64,000 nucleotides of DNA from Butyricimonas paravirosa (GTDB taxonomy: Bacteria > Bacteroidota > Bacteroidia > Bacteroidales > Marinifilaceae): assembly GCF_032878955.1 (NCBI RefSeq), contig NZ_CP043839.1, forward strand, positions 5,506,169 through 5,570,168, in the 5' to 3' direction. The position numbers and the translations under genes are program-made. The notes below the pieces were generated by a model. It saw nothing but the letters and a program-made list of their open reading frames with translations, had not been told where the DNA came from and searched no databases. Position 1 is the first letter of the stretch; the number at the start of each line of letters is the position of its first letter. Below, in pieces: positions 16,236 through 24,486 of the stretch.

Positions 16236-17630
16236 ATGAGAATTTTTAGTCATATAAAAGAAAATTGTCTAAAAGGATATGTTGTGATGTCGATTATGAT
16301 GGTCATTCTCGTAATTATTTTGCAAATTACAATTCTTCAGACATTGTTTTCTAGAGAGAAATATATGATCCAGAAAGAATTGTACGAAACTACTTTATGG
16401 TGTATCGGTTATTGGAGTGGAAAAGAAGCGGATCGTCCGGATGGAATTGCGCGTAATTCCGGATATATTGGAAGAACTCGTGAGTTGTTTATAAATCTAG
16501 GAGATAAGAAGTATAAATTTAAGATTGATTCTTTAGAAAGTACTTTTGAAGTTGAAGCAATTGTTAGTTATGATTTGAATTTAAGAAATCCGTTGACATT
16601 AGCTATTTTGGATAGTTTGGTAAGACCTCGATTGAAAAATAGAACACAAAATATTCCCATCGTTTTTCGAAAGATTGATTCATTAGGAAACACTCGAGAG
16701 GTATATCCGAGGGGAAATATTACTTATATGGATATGGAAGAAGCTGGATATATACGTTTAGGATATATAAGTGGGGAGAGGGTTGGAGTACTTTTTAACT
16801 ATTCGTGGAAGAATTTTTTACACCAGTTTTGGTGGGGAATCTTGGGTGTTATTGTGGTTGGGAGTATCATTGATGTGTCGATTATTATTTTTTTGATGCA
16901 GATTAGAAAGCACCGACGAATGAAGATGTTACAAGAAAGAGTGTTTCGCCAGCGACTACACGATTTAGGAAATCCTATTTCGGCTATTGAAGTTATATTA
17001 CATAGTATACGTGAAGAAAATCCTGACGTGTTTAAGAAAGAAAATGAGAGGCGTTGGTTTGAAACCGGGGTGAACACGGCGGTTATGGTGAAACAGGAGA
17101 TTGCAGAAACTTTGAACATGGCAGTCATGTTGTACACGAAACGAGTCGAGTGGGAGGAAATGAATTTACGGGAAGAATTGAATAAATTGGCTAGCGAGTT
17201 TAAGTTGGCTAATAGAGGTAAAAAAAAGGTGAATATAGATGTTAATGCTTTGCCCGGACAATTCAAACTGTCGAAGCAATTGGTTTATGCTATTCGTAAT
17301 TTGGTCGATAATGCGGTGAAATATTCCGGAGATGTAGCCGAGGTGACGATTACTGTTTACCGGGAAAGGAAGTATTTGATAATTACCGTGGCAGATCAGG
17401 GAAAAGGAATAGCTGAAAAGGATTTACCTTATATTTTCGAGGAATATTGGCGGGTTGGTAAAGAAAAGAAAACAACCGGGTATGGTTTGGGACTGGCTTC
17501 CGTGAGGAAGATTGTACGGAGACACCGGGGGAAAGTGTTCGTGGAGAGTTCATTGGGACGTGGTACAAAATTTACTATTAAAATACATGACCATGGAAAG
17601 AAAGATAAAGCTTTTATATGCAGAGGATGA
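16236..17630 (+). CDS. sensor histidine kinase
   Basis: 464 residues. Membrane segments at about 15-37 and 198-222 enclose a periplasmic sensor region of about 160 residues with no domain I recognise. The H-box is QRLHDLGNPISAIEV with His242. The N-box is NLVDNAVKYS, G1 is DQGKGI, then IFEEYWRV, and G2 is GYGLGLASV. All HATPase_c landmarks are present, so it should be active. Its 3' end overlaps the response regulator by 44 bases. Divergent from the NVEALA/propeller operon, which it probably controls (inference). Confidence 0.92.
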   Translation: MRIFSHIKENCLKGYVVMSIMMVILVIILQITILQTLFSREKYMIQKELYETTLWCIGYWSGKEADRPDGIARNSGYIGRTRELFINLGDKKYKFKIDSLESTFEVEAIVSYDLNLRNPLTLAILDSLVRPRLKNRTQNIPIVFRKIDSLGNTREVYPRGNITYMDMEEAGYIRLGYISGERVGVLFNYSWKNFLHQFWWGILGVIVVGSIIDVSIIIFLMQIRKHRRMKMLQERVFRQRLHDLGNPISAIEVILHSIREENPDVFKKENERRWFETGVNTAVMVKQEIAETLNMAVMLYTKRVEWEEMNLREELNKLASEFKLANRGKKKVNIDVNALPGQFKLSKQLVYAIRNLVDNAVKYSGDVAEVTITVYRERKYLIITVADQGKGIAEKDLPYIFEEYWRVGKEKKTTGYGLGLASVRKIVRRHRGKVFVESSLGRGTKFTIKIHDHGKKDKAFICRG

Positions 17631-18291
17631 ATTGACAATGCGTGAACTTTATACGCGGATTCTGTCGGGGAAAGGCTTTGACGTACATGCTGTTGAAGAT
17701 GGGATGGAGGCTTGGGATTGTTATCAAAAAGAGAGATGGGATATTGTCTTGTTGGACATGGATATGCCGAAAATAGATGGTGCAGGGGTAATTAAGTTAA
17801 TTCGTAACAGTGGGGGACGTGTACCTATCGTGATTCTTAGTGGGCTGAATCTGGATGATCTTTCCGTGCTGGATGAGGATGGAGGGGCAGATGACTTCGT
17901 AAGTAAAAATTGGTCATATCAAACTTTAGTAACCCGTTTGAATAAAAGGTTACGGGATACGTTGAGTCGTGTGGAGCGAGGTGAGCAACAGATTTTTAAA
18001 TTGTCGGCTAAGACAACTTATGATAGGGTGACAAGAACTCTTATCGTGGATGGGAAAAAGCATCTTCTGAAACCCATGTGTGCGAAAGTGATGTGGATGT
18101 TGTGTACACGAAAAAATGAAAAGGTTTCCACTATTGAATTATGCGAAAGGTTATGGGGGTGTGAGAGTGCAGTAAAGAGAGATGAGCTCTCAACTTATAT
18201 GTCCAAATTGCGGAAATTCTTAAAACCGGATGATTCGATTACGTTAAGTGGCGGATATGGAGGTTTTTATCAATTAATTACTCCGGAATAA
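17587..18291 (+). CDS. OmpR-type response regulator
   Basis: About 234 residues from MTMERKIKLLYAEDE; ATG 17587 or 17593 are both possible. I reject the upstream ATG at 17512 because it adds a tail with no receiver homology. Receiver: acidic pair in YAEDE, phosphoacceptor Asp57 in VLLDMDMP, the Thr/Ser position in VILSG and Lys in FVSKNWS. C-terminus: winged-helix (RTLIVDGKKHLLKPMCAKVMWMLC ... ELSTYMSKLRKFLKPDD ... GGYGGFYQL). It pairs with the kinase just upstream and probably acts at the divergent promoter region and other propeller loci. Confidence 0.92.
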   Translation: MTMERKIKLLYAEDELTMRELYTRILSGKGFDVHAVEDGMEAWDCYQKERWDIVLLDMDMPKIDGAGVIKLIRNSGGRVPIVILSGLNLDDLSVLDEDGGADDFVSKNWSYQTLVTRLNKRLRDTLSRVERGEQQIFKLSAKTTYDRVTRTLIVDGKKHLLKPMCAKVMWMLCTRKNEKVSTIELCERLWGCESAVKRDELSTYMSKLRKFLKPDDSITLSGGYGGFYQLITPE

Positions 18292-18293
18292 AT

Positions 18294-18401
18294 TTATATT
18301 TCGTACGTTAAAATGCAAAAGTCCAAGTCGATACCTACCGCGTATAGCGTGTTGGAATTGCAGTTACCCGCAATGCGCAGGATAGGCATACTCATGTTGA
18401 T
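18294..18401 (-). pseudogene. remnant of a propeller lipoprotein gene (last 35 codons), left direct repeat
   Basis: Minus strand encodes INMSMPILRIAGNCNSNTLY... ending CILTYEI stop, the C-terminal blade of a propeller like 6075-7091. It is about 94% identical over 108 bases (6 differences by eye) to 20409-20516. The gene body is missing. The two copies flank the AbiE-type toxin-antitoxin region as direct repeats. Confidence 0.85.
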
Positions 18402-18504
18402 TTATTATTGCATTTTTTGGTCAGTCATAAGAAAAAATATTTTTGTACTGACAAAACAGTTGTAATATACGACTAAAATTTCAGAACAATCCTAAGGTAC
18501 TATT

Positions 18505-18660
18505 ATGATAGTAGATAGAAACGAATACGTAGAGCAATTACTCGCAAAGTGTTGGAACGGTAAGGTAAAGATTGTGACTGGTAAAGATGTTCCTGCTCTC
18601 AACTTGTTGACGGACGAGGGGGGCGAGGTAGATGTGTGTATAGGGAAAGTCGGAATTTAA
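18505..18660 (+). pseudogene. remnant of an ATP-binding (AAA/DUF4143-type) protein
   Basis: 51 codons starting MIVDRNEYVEQLLAKCWNG then KVKIVTG. This is the usual start of Bacteroidetes AAA ATPases of the DUF4143 kind, where KIVTG would continue into the P-loop (G-x-x-R-x-G-K-S). Here the frame jumps to KDVPALNLLTDEGGEVDVC, so the P-loop and the rest are deleted. It may still be translated as a short peptide, but I read it as debris at the edge of a mobile defence module. Confidence 0.55.
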
Positions 18661-18761
18661 TAATATTCTAGAATTAAGATTTATCGTAAATAATCCAAGG
18701 AGAAAGAGTATTTTGTCGCAAAAAAAGATTATTTTTACGACAAAATATAATAAAATATTAT

Positions 18762-19367
18762 ATGCAATCAATTGATGATAAGATATATAATAAGATTAAA
18801 AAATGCGGAAGAGGTATGATATTTTCGTCCAACGACTTTACTAACTTTGGAGAACCTAAATCTGTTCTAAAGGCGTTAGAGAGAATGGCAAACTCAGGGG
18901 TAATTATACGTGTCACTCGTGGCATCTATTGTTATCCTAAAATTGACAAGGTTTTAGGAGTAGGTGTCATCTATCCTGCATTTGAGGAAATCGCCCAGTA
19001 CATTGCTAAGCGTGATAAAGCGAGAATTGTGCCTACGGGCAGTTACGCTCTAAACGTACTTGGACTATCGACTCAGGTACCGGCAAATATTGTTTATCTT
19101 ACTGATGGTTCCCCACGAAAGATTACCCTAAAATCGGGTAGAGGTATCAAGTTTATAAAAACTGCTCCGAAAAATCTTGCTTTCAAAAATAGGCTTGCTA
19201 TGTTACTGACTTTTGCTTTAAAAGAGATAGGAGAGAATAACGTTACAGGGGAACAAAAACAGTATATTGCCAACCTCCTAAAGAATGAGGATAAATCCGT
19301 TATCGAGAAAGATTATTCCTTGATGCCCAATTGGATACAACTATTAATTTCGAAACTATATGAATAA
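18762..19367 (+). CDS. AbiEi-like antitoxin (DUF6088 family)
   Basis: 201 residues. N-terminal winged helix: MIFSSNDFTNFGEPKSVLKALERMANSGVIIRVTRGIYCYPK, the pattern of AbiEi/DUF6088 antitoxin-regulators. ARIVPTGSYALNVLGLSTQVP and the PRKITLKSGRGIKFIK strand follow as in that family. It overlaps the AbiEii-type toxin gene by 8 bases, the standard order for type IV toxin-antitoxin or abortive-infection pairs. It should repress its own promoter and counter the nucleotidyltransferase. Confidence 0.82.
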   Translation: MQSIDDKIYNKIKKCGRGMIFSSNDFTNFGEPKSVLKALERMANSGVIIRVTRGIYCYPKIDKVLGVGVIYPAFEEIAQYIAKRDKARIVPTGSYALNVLGLSTQVPANIVYLTDGSPRKITLKSGRGIKFIKTAPKNLAFKNRLAMLLTFALKEIGENNVTGEQKQYIANLLKNEDKSVIEKDYSLMPNWIQLLISKLYE

Positions 19368-20373
19368 TTTTTATATATTACCAGAAACCTCTAAAAAAGT
19401 CGTAGTTGAACAAACTGCACTCGAACGGGGGCTATCAAAACAGATTATTGAAAAGGACTTATGGGTGAGTACATTGCTTGAAATTATTTTCTCACTACCG
19501 TTTGCCGATAAGCTGGTTTTCAAGGGGGGAACTTCATTGAGTAAGGTATGGGGAGTGATTGACCGATTCTCCGAAGATATAGATCTTGCAGTCGATCGTG
19601 GCCTGTTTGGTCTTGAAGGTGATTTAACTATTCGTCAACTAAAGGAGTTCCGCAAGGTATCATCGCTATTTGTTAGTAATGAGTTGTGTGAGGAGTTAAA
19701 GAATGCCGTCAAACAATACGGTTTGGATAGTTACCTCACCATTGAGGCGCAGCCAAATGGCGAAGGTGATAAGACTTATCCGGAACCTCAACAAATCTTT
19801 ATCAAATACAAATCGTTGTTTGATACTGAATTATCATACGTTAAGCCGCAAATTATTCTTGAAATAGGTGCCCGCTCGTTGTTTGAACCCACGCAAAAGG
19901 TATCTATCAACAGCATGGTAACAACAGCGTTCCCGACAGTACATACCTCGGTTGTGAAAACAGAGATTACAACGGCTGTAGCGGCCAAAACATTTTTAGA
20001 GAAAGCATTCTTGTTACATGAGTTGTTTACTACTAATGCTTGCTATAAGGCTGAGCGCAAAAGTCGTCACCTTTATGACCTTGAAAGAATGATGGATAAA
20101 GAGTTTGCAATAAATGCAACGAAGGACAATGATCTCTGGAATACTATCCATCATCACAGGGATGTGTTTACCCACATACACGATGTGGACTATACTCCAG
20201 ATATTCGAGATCGTATTGTGCTCACTCCGCCGACAGTGTATTATCAAACATGGCTTAATGACTACACCAACATGCAAGTGAGCATGATTTACGGGGACTC
20301 AATCTCGTTTGATAAGCTCATAGGGCGGATGAAAGAATTGGAACAGCGATTTAGAATGAGAATAAGATTTTAA
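19360..20373 (+). CDS. AbiEii/AbiGii-type nucleotidyltransferase toxin
   Basis: 337 residues. LVFKGGTSLSKVWGVIDRFSEDIDLAV holds the nucleotidyltransferase motif G-G-T-S-x(n)-R-x-S-x-D-I-D with the two catalytic Asp. The start (QTALERGLSKQIIEKDLWVSTLLEIIF) is the family N-terminal helix pair. A C-terminal helical region has KSRHLYDLERM, as in AbiEii. These toxins transfer nucleotides to tRNA or similar targets and give phage defence or plasmid maintenance. The gene is intact and coupled to the antitoxin. Composition and flanking repeats point to acquisition. Confidence 0.88.
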   Translation: MNNFYILPETSKKVVVEQTALERGLSKQIIEKDLWVSTLLEIIFSLPFADKLVFKGGTSLSKVWGVIDRFSEDIDLAVDRGLFGLEGDLTIRQLKEFRKVSSLFVSNELCEELKNAVKQYGLDSYLTIEAQPNGEGDKTYPEPQQIFIKYKSLFDTELSYVKPQIILEIGARSLFEPTQKVSINSMVTTAFPTVHTSVVKTEITTAVAAKTFLEKAFLLHELFTTNACYKAERKSRHLYDLERMMDKEFAINATKDNDLWNTIHHHRDVFTHIHDVDYTPDIRDRIVLTPPTVYYQTWLNDYTNMQVSMIYGDSISFDKLIGRMKELEQRFRMRIRF

Positions 20374-20408
20374 GGTCTGTATCAACATATTCCAATCATG
20401 ACAAGGGC

Positions 20409-20663
20409 TTATATTTCGTACGTGAAGATGCAAAAGTCCAAGTCGATACCTATTGCGTATAGCGTGTTGGAATTGCAGTTGCCCGCAATGCGCAGGATAG
20501 ACATACTCATGTTGATGATCTTTTGCAGGTTGAACTCGTAATCGTACACGAGAATCGTGTTGGGGACTTTTGAAAAATCACGGATTCCGTTGGTGTGTTC
20601 CGGTCGGGGTAGTTCCGTGTCCTCGTCTTGTTGCAGGGCAATGATGTAGTCCTTGGTTAGCAC
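20409..20663 (-). pseudogene. C-terminal fragment of a propeller lipoprotein, with right direct repeat
   Basis: 84 codons: LTKDYIIALQQDEDTELPRPEHTNGIRDFSKVPN... to CIFTYEI. This parallels the end of the intact gene at 6075-7091 nearly residue by residue. Upstream of codon 1 the frame meets ATGAAAGCCAAT in another frame, as though the first codons of a gene were joined to this fragment by deletion. Positions 20409-20516 are the direct repeat matching 18294-18401. Not expected to make a functional protein. Confidence 0.8.
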
Positions 20664-20751
20664 GATTGGCTTTCATGGCTTTTATTTGATGATTAAGACA
20701 AAACTCAAGGAATATATTTCAATCGTATTTGAAATAATTGCTATATTTGTA

Positions 20752-22578
20752 CTATATTTCAATTGTATTTTTATCTTCGACATTATCACATTCTATCTTG
20801 AAATAGTTTGTCAAGTGAAGTGTATCTCTAATTAGTTTTTGCATATCCCGTTTCATCTCCTCGGTGGCGGAAGAGGGGACTTTGGGGGCTTTTTCGAGTA
20901 GCAGGCGGGCGGTGGCGATGGCCTTGTCGGTTTGGCCGCTTTCGTGGTACATCTTGGCGAGTAGGTAGAGCGGGTAGAGGCGGTTGGGGACCATGTGGGA
21001 GGCTTTCAAGAAAGCAGATTCAGCTTGAGGATATTGTTTCATGGTTTGGTAGTTTTTGCCCATGATGTTACGGATCATGGGATCGGCAGACAGGCGGGCA
21101 GCCTCTTTAAGGATGAGGTTACTGGCTTCGGGTTGTCCCGTGCGGGAGAGGCATTGCCCGTATTCAAAGAGAAAGGCGGGTTGATCCTTCAGAAGAGGGT
21201 AGAGTTTCTTGTAATTATCTACGGTGCGTTCGAATATCTGCATGTTAAAATAGATTTGTTCGGATTTCCAGCATTTGTAGGCTTGTTCCCGTTCCTGTTG
21301 CCCGGTGGCGAGGAAATAGACCGGGAGAAGCAGGAACAGGTAGAAGATGCCGGAGAGCCAACGGGAACCCCGTTGTATCGAGGTACATTGTGCCAAGAGT
21401 AGCGTGAAGAGGACGAGAAGGGGCAACACGCTGAACGGGTAGGAGAAGCAGGCAAAAACGAGGAACGCGGCTAACGAACCGGTCACGCCTGCCGTGACTT
21501 TATTGTCAGGATGCCGGGCGGTTTTGAAGGCCCAAAAAATGATTGTCAGGAAAAGTAATAAACCGATGATTCCGGTTTCCGTCGCGGTTTGCACGAATTC
21601 GTTGAAGGCTGTCTCGGGGGCATCGGCCACGAGTTCTTCTCCCGCAGAGCGCTCCGTGGCAGAGAAATAGGCGGCTTGGGCTTCCCCGTAGGCCCCGGCA
21701 AAATGCCCGAACCCGACGCCTGTTGCCGGATGGGAGGCTACGAGGGTGGACGAGACTTTCCAGATGAGTCGGCGTCCATCGGCAGATTCTTTTTTTAACT
21801 GGTATATCCCGATGAGAGTCCCGGTGACTAGGAGGAATATACAGATCGTTGCGATGAAGGAGGCGAGCCGATGTTTTTGAAATAAAAACTTCAACCGGTT
21901 ATAGAGATGAAAGTAGTTACCTAGTACAATTCCGCATCCCGCGATGGCGGCTAACCAAGCCCCACGGCTTAACGTGGCGGGCAGGACGAGCAGGAGAAGT
22001 ACGAGAATCACTCCCGACAGGATGCGGGCTATCCGGCAGGCAGTAAGCGTGTAGTATAAAGCTAACGGTAGTATGGCAACTAGAAATCCGGAATAGGGGC
22101 CGGGGTTGAAGAATGATCCGGTCAGTTCGAAACGGCTGTGTTGGGAGGGGGTAAAACCGTATAGTTGGGCGAGTCCCCAGATGGCTTCTATTGCCCCGGT
22201 GAGCAGGAGTGCCGCGTGCGTGAAACCGAGCGGGACGAATGTTGTCAGCCGTCGGAATATGAAATACGTGACGATGATCAAGATGAAGAGGCTCGTTCGG
22301 GTGGGGGCGATTGTCCCTGCGAAATAGTCGTTACAGAGAGTATAGCCCGCATAAAGGAGAACCAGCAGGTCTGTTATCGAAAAACGGAAAGGACGCATCC
22401 ATGCGAGCGGTATGCAGGCAATTCCTGCCACGATAATAACTTTGTAGAACCAGAAGATTTTGGCTATCCGATTCCCTAAACTCTCGTCGAGGGCAAAGGC
22501 TGTGGACAACAAGAGTATGGTCAGCATGAAGACCACGATGCCCGATAAGTAGAGGTTAAGGTTTTTCCGGAGCTGCAT
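20752..22578 (-). CDS. O-antigen ligase-like membrane protein with C-terminal TPRs
   Basis: 608 residues. About 10-12 membrane helices cover the first 430 residues, with FELTGSFFNPGPYSGFLVAILPL and the large periplasmic loop DGRRLIWKVSSTLVASHPATGVGFGHF. Together these are the Wzy_C/O-antigen ligase landmarks (G-x-F-x-N-P and the G-x-G-x-x-x-F loop). Residues about 460-590 form TPRs (FEYGQCLSRTGQPEASNLIL, YLLAKMYHESGQTDKAI). The family joins or polymerises glycans on lipid carriers. Its nearness to the propeller/NVEALA locus suggests it may belong to that system (inference). The last 20 residues are atypical (CDNVEDKNTIEI). Confidence 0.8.
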   Translation of the reverse strand: MQLRKNLNLYLSGIVVFMLTILLLSTAFALDESLGNRIAKIFWFYKVIIVAGIACIPLAWMRPFRFSITDLLVLLYAGYTLCNDYFAGTIAPTRTSLFILIIVTYFIFRRLTTFVPLGFTHAALLLTGAIEAIWGLAQLYGFTPSQHSRFELTGSFFNPGPYSGFLVAILPLALYYTLTACRIARILSGVILVLLLLVLPATLSRGAWLAAIAGCGIVLGNYFHLYNRLKFLFQKHRLASFIATICIFLLVTGTLIGIYQLKKESADGRRLIWKVSSTLVASHPATGVGFGHFAGAYGEAQAAYFSATERSAGEELVADAPETAFNEFVQTATETGIIGLLLFLTIIFWAFKTARHPDNKVTAGVTGSLAAFLVFACFSYPFSVLPLLVLFTLLLAQCTSIQRGSRWLSGIFYLFLLLPVYFLATGQQEREQAYKCWKSEQIYFNMQIFERTVDNYKKLYPLLKDQPAFLFEYGQCLSRTGQPEASNLILKEAARLSADPMIRNIMGKNYQTMKQYPQAESAFLKASHMVPNRLYPLYLLAKMYHESGQTDKAIATARLLLEKAPKVPSSATEEMKRDMQKLIRDTLHLTNYFKIECDNVEDKNTIEI

Positions 22579-22643
22579 ATCGTTTTATTTTTCACAAATG
22601 TAAAAAAATATACTATGAACAGCGGTAGGGAATTCTGATAAGA

Positions 22644-22844
22644 TTATGAGAATTTTAAATGCTTTAAATAATCTTCAAAGTTATCACATTTGATCGTGTT
22701 ACCTTCTTTTGCATCAATCATTGCTTGCTGGGTATAAAGATTGATGCTCTTCTTGTGCTTTGTGTTGATAGATTGAAGGTGCTTATGCTGTGATGATTGT
22801 TTCTTGGCTTTGGAATTATATGATCTTGATTTGTTTGTCATCAT
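22644..22844 (-). CDS. small basic protein, possibly antitoxin-like
   Basis: 66 residues. The first 35 are very rich in K, S, N and Q with no motif. The end NLYTQQAMIDAKEGNTIKCDNFEDYLKHLK looks like the short C-terminal segment of small Bacteroidetes antitoxin-type proteins (AIxxAKxGxTIxx-x-DFxxYL). No toxin partner is visible next to it. It lies between the O-antigen ligase-like gene and the OstA-like gene in the same orientation. May or may not be expressed. Confidence 0.4.
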   Translation of the reverse strand: MMTNKSRSYNSKAKKQSSQHKHLQSINTKHKKSINLYTQQAMIDAKEGNTIKCDNFEDYLKHLKFS

Positions 22845-22872
22845 AATGCATCCTTTGTTTGATTTGATTACA

Positions 22873-24441
22873 TTATTCTTTTTCTTCCTCTTCTTTCTCG
22901 ACAGGGTCGGGTTCTTTGGTTTCTTTGAAGATGTCGAATTTATTCAATGGTTGCATGTATTTCAACCAGCGGAAGTCTTTCAGACGGGCTTCTTCGGGAT
23001 CGGCCAGGAACAAGGGATTGAGTTCTCCGTCGGGCTTGTTGATGAAGACGATGTCCGTGACTTTCCGTTTGTCGATCATGATACGGATGTTGGAGCTATT
23101 GGCGGTGTTAACACCAATGATGTTTCCTTTATCATCGGGGAAGTAGATGGTTTCCCCGTTACCGTTCACGTACACCATGTAGAGTTCGTTATCTCGGAAA
23201 TAACCGGTCATATTTCGCCCTTTGATCTGGTCGTACATTTCGGTTTCCTCCCTTCGAGAGACCATGAAGGCCTTAGTATTCAGATAAAATTCCTTAATCG
23301 TTCCGTTTCCCGTGAGCAAGGAAATCTTTTCGGCGGTCATTTGGTTGCCACTGGCCCATGCCACAGGCTCATTGTAGAGTGTGATGGTGGAGTCGACAGA
23401 AAGGTAGACCATCGAATCACACAATCCTTGCAAGTCCTGACTAAAGAACTTGACTTTATAGTAAGCCCGTAAAATCTGGTTCTTGGCAGAGTCCTGATCC
23501 ATGAACAGGGTATCCCCATGTACGAAAAGAGAATCTTGCTTTCCGACCATGATTAACAGGGCACTGTCGGTGACGAATGCCTTGTTTTGTTCCCGGTCCA
23601 TTTGCGCGTATTCACCTTTCACAATCACGTTGTTCACGGTGTCCACAAGCGTGACGTTCCAGTAGAGATAAGCCATCCCGGTTATACTGTCGATGACCAT
23701 GGTATCGGCCACCCCCTCGTAACTCTGGTGCGTGACCCGGTTGTTCTTGTACAGTTCTGCGTGTCCCAAGTTGGAGTCATACCATCCATCCTCGGAGTAG
23801 AGGGTGTTATTTTCGTCTCCTTTCCCGTATATGTTCGTGGGGCCCAGAATGGAAACCAGCTTGGTGTCCGTGTTATATTTCAAGGTGTCCGAGAAGATCA
23901 GGTATTCGGGAGAATTCACTTTCACGCTGTCTTTGAAGAGGGCTATCTTCGTTTGGGTAAAATAGTTTCCTTTTTTACTATCCAACGTGTTCTGGCTATC
24001 TTTCAGTTGTCCCCAGTTGAAGTAATACCCGATGTCAAATAGTCCGTCATAATCCAGAAAATCGGTGGTCAGGATCATCTGGGGATCTTCCAGCGTGACG
24101 TTCCGGCGGACTTGAATCAGTTTTTTGTTGGCATCATAGTACATGTAGTCACCGGACATTCGGATGCTATCGTTTTTGATCACCCGCACGTGGCCGAATG
24201 CTTCAAGATAGTTGGAGTCCGGTAGTTCATACTGGTAGAGACTATCGCACCACATGAGCGTGTTTTCATGCGTCATGTGTACGTTCCCGATAAACCTAGA
24301 CGGTTTGCCCAGCGTTCCCACTAGTAAACTATCGGCATTAACGATCTTGACTTTAGCTTTTTTATTTCCCTGTGCAACTGTATGCAAGGGGAATAGTCCC
24401 CATACAATACATAATATCCCAACCCATAAACCTGCTCTCAT
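22873..24441 (-). CDS. OstA-like (LptA/LptD N-terminal-like) protein
   Basis: 522 residues, signal peptide MRAGLWVGILCIVWGLFPLHTVAQG. Repeated OstA beta strands: FIGNVHMTHENTLMWCDSLYQYELPDSNYLEAFGHVRV, then LIQVRRNVTLEDPQMILTTDFLDYD, VSILGPTNIYG and AYLYWNVTLVDT. This is the periplasmic beta-jellyroll that carries lipopolysaccharide to the outer membrane in LptA/LptD systems; in Bacteroidetes a longer single OstA-like protein is usual. Acidic C-terminus (PVEKEEEEKE). It precedes surA in reading order downstream, typical of outer-membrane biogenesis clusters. Confidence 0.85.
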   Translation of the reverse strand: MRAGLWVGILCIVWGLFPLHTVAQGNKKAKVKIVNADSLLVGTLGKPSRFIGNVHMTHENTLMWCDSLYQYELPDSNYLEAFGHVRVIKNDSIRMSGDYMYYDANKKLIQVRRNVTLEDPQMILTTDFLDYDGLFDIGYYFNWGQLKDSQNTLDSKKGNYFTQTKIALFKDSVKVNSPEYLIFSDTLKYNTDTKLVSILGPTNIYGKGDENNTLYSEDGWYDSNLGHAELYKNNRVTHQSYEGVADTMVIDSITGMAYLYWNVTLVDTVNNVIVKGEYAQMDREQNKAFVTDSALLIMVGKQDSLFVHGDTLFMDQDSAKNQILRAYYKVKFFSQDLQGLCDSMVYLSVDSTITLYNEPVAWASGNQMTAEKISLLTGNGTIKEFYLNTKAFMVSRREETEMYDQIKGRNMTGYFRDNELYMVYVNGNGETIYFPDDKGNIIGVNTANSSNIRIMIDKRKVTDIVFINKPDGELNPLFLADPEEARLKDFRWLKYMQPLNKFDIFKETKEPDPVEKEEEEKE

Positions 24442-24486
24442 CGCGGAAAAATCATCAATCTTTAATTGTAAATCTTAGCTTGTCAA

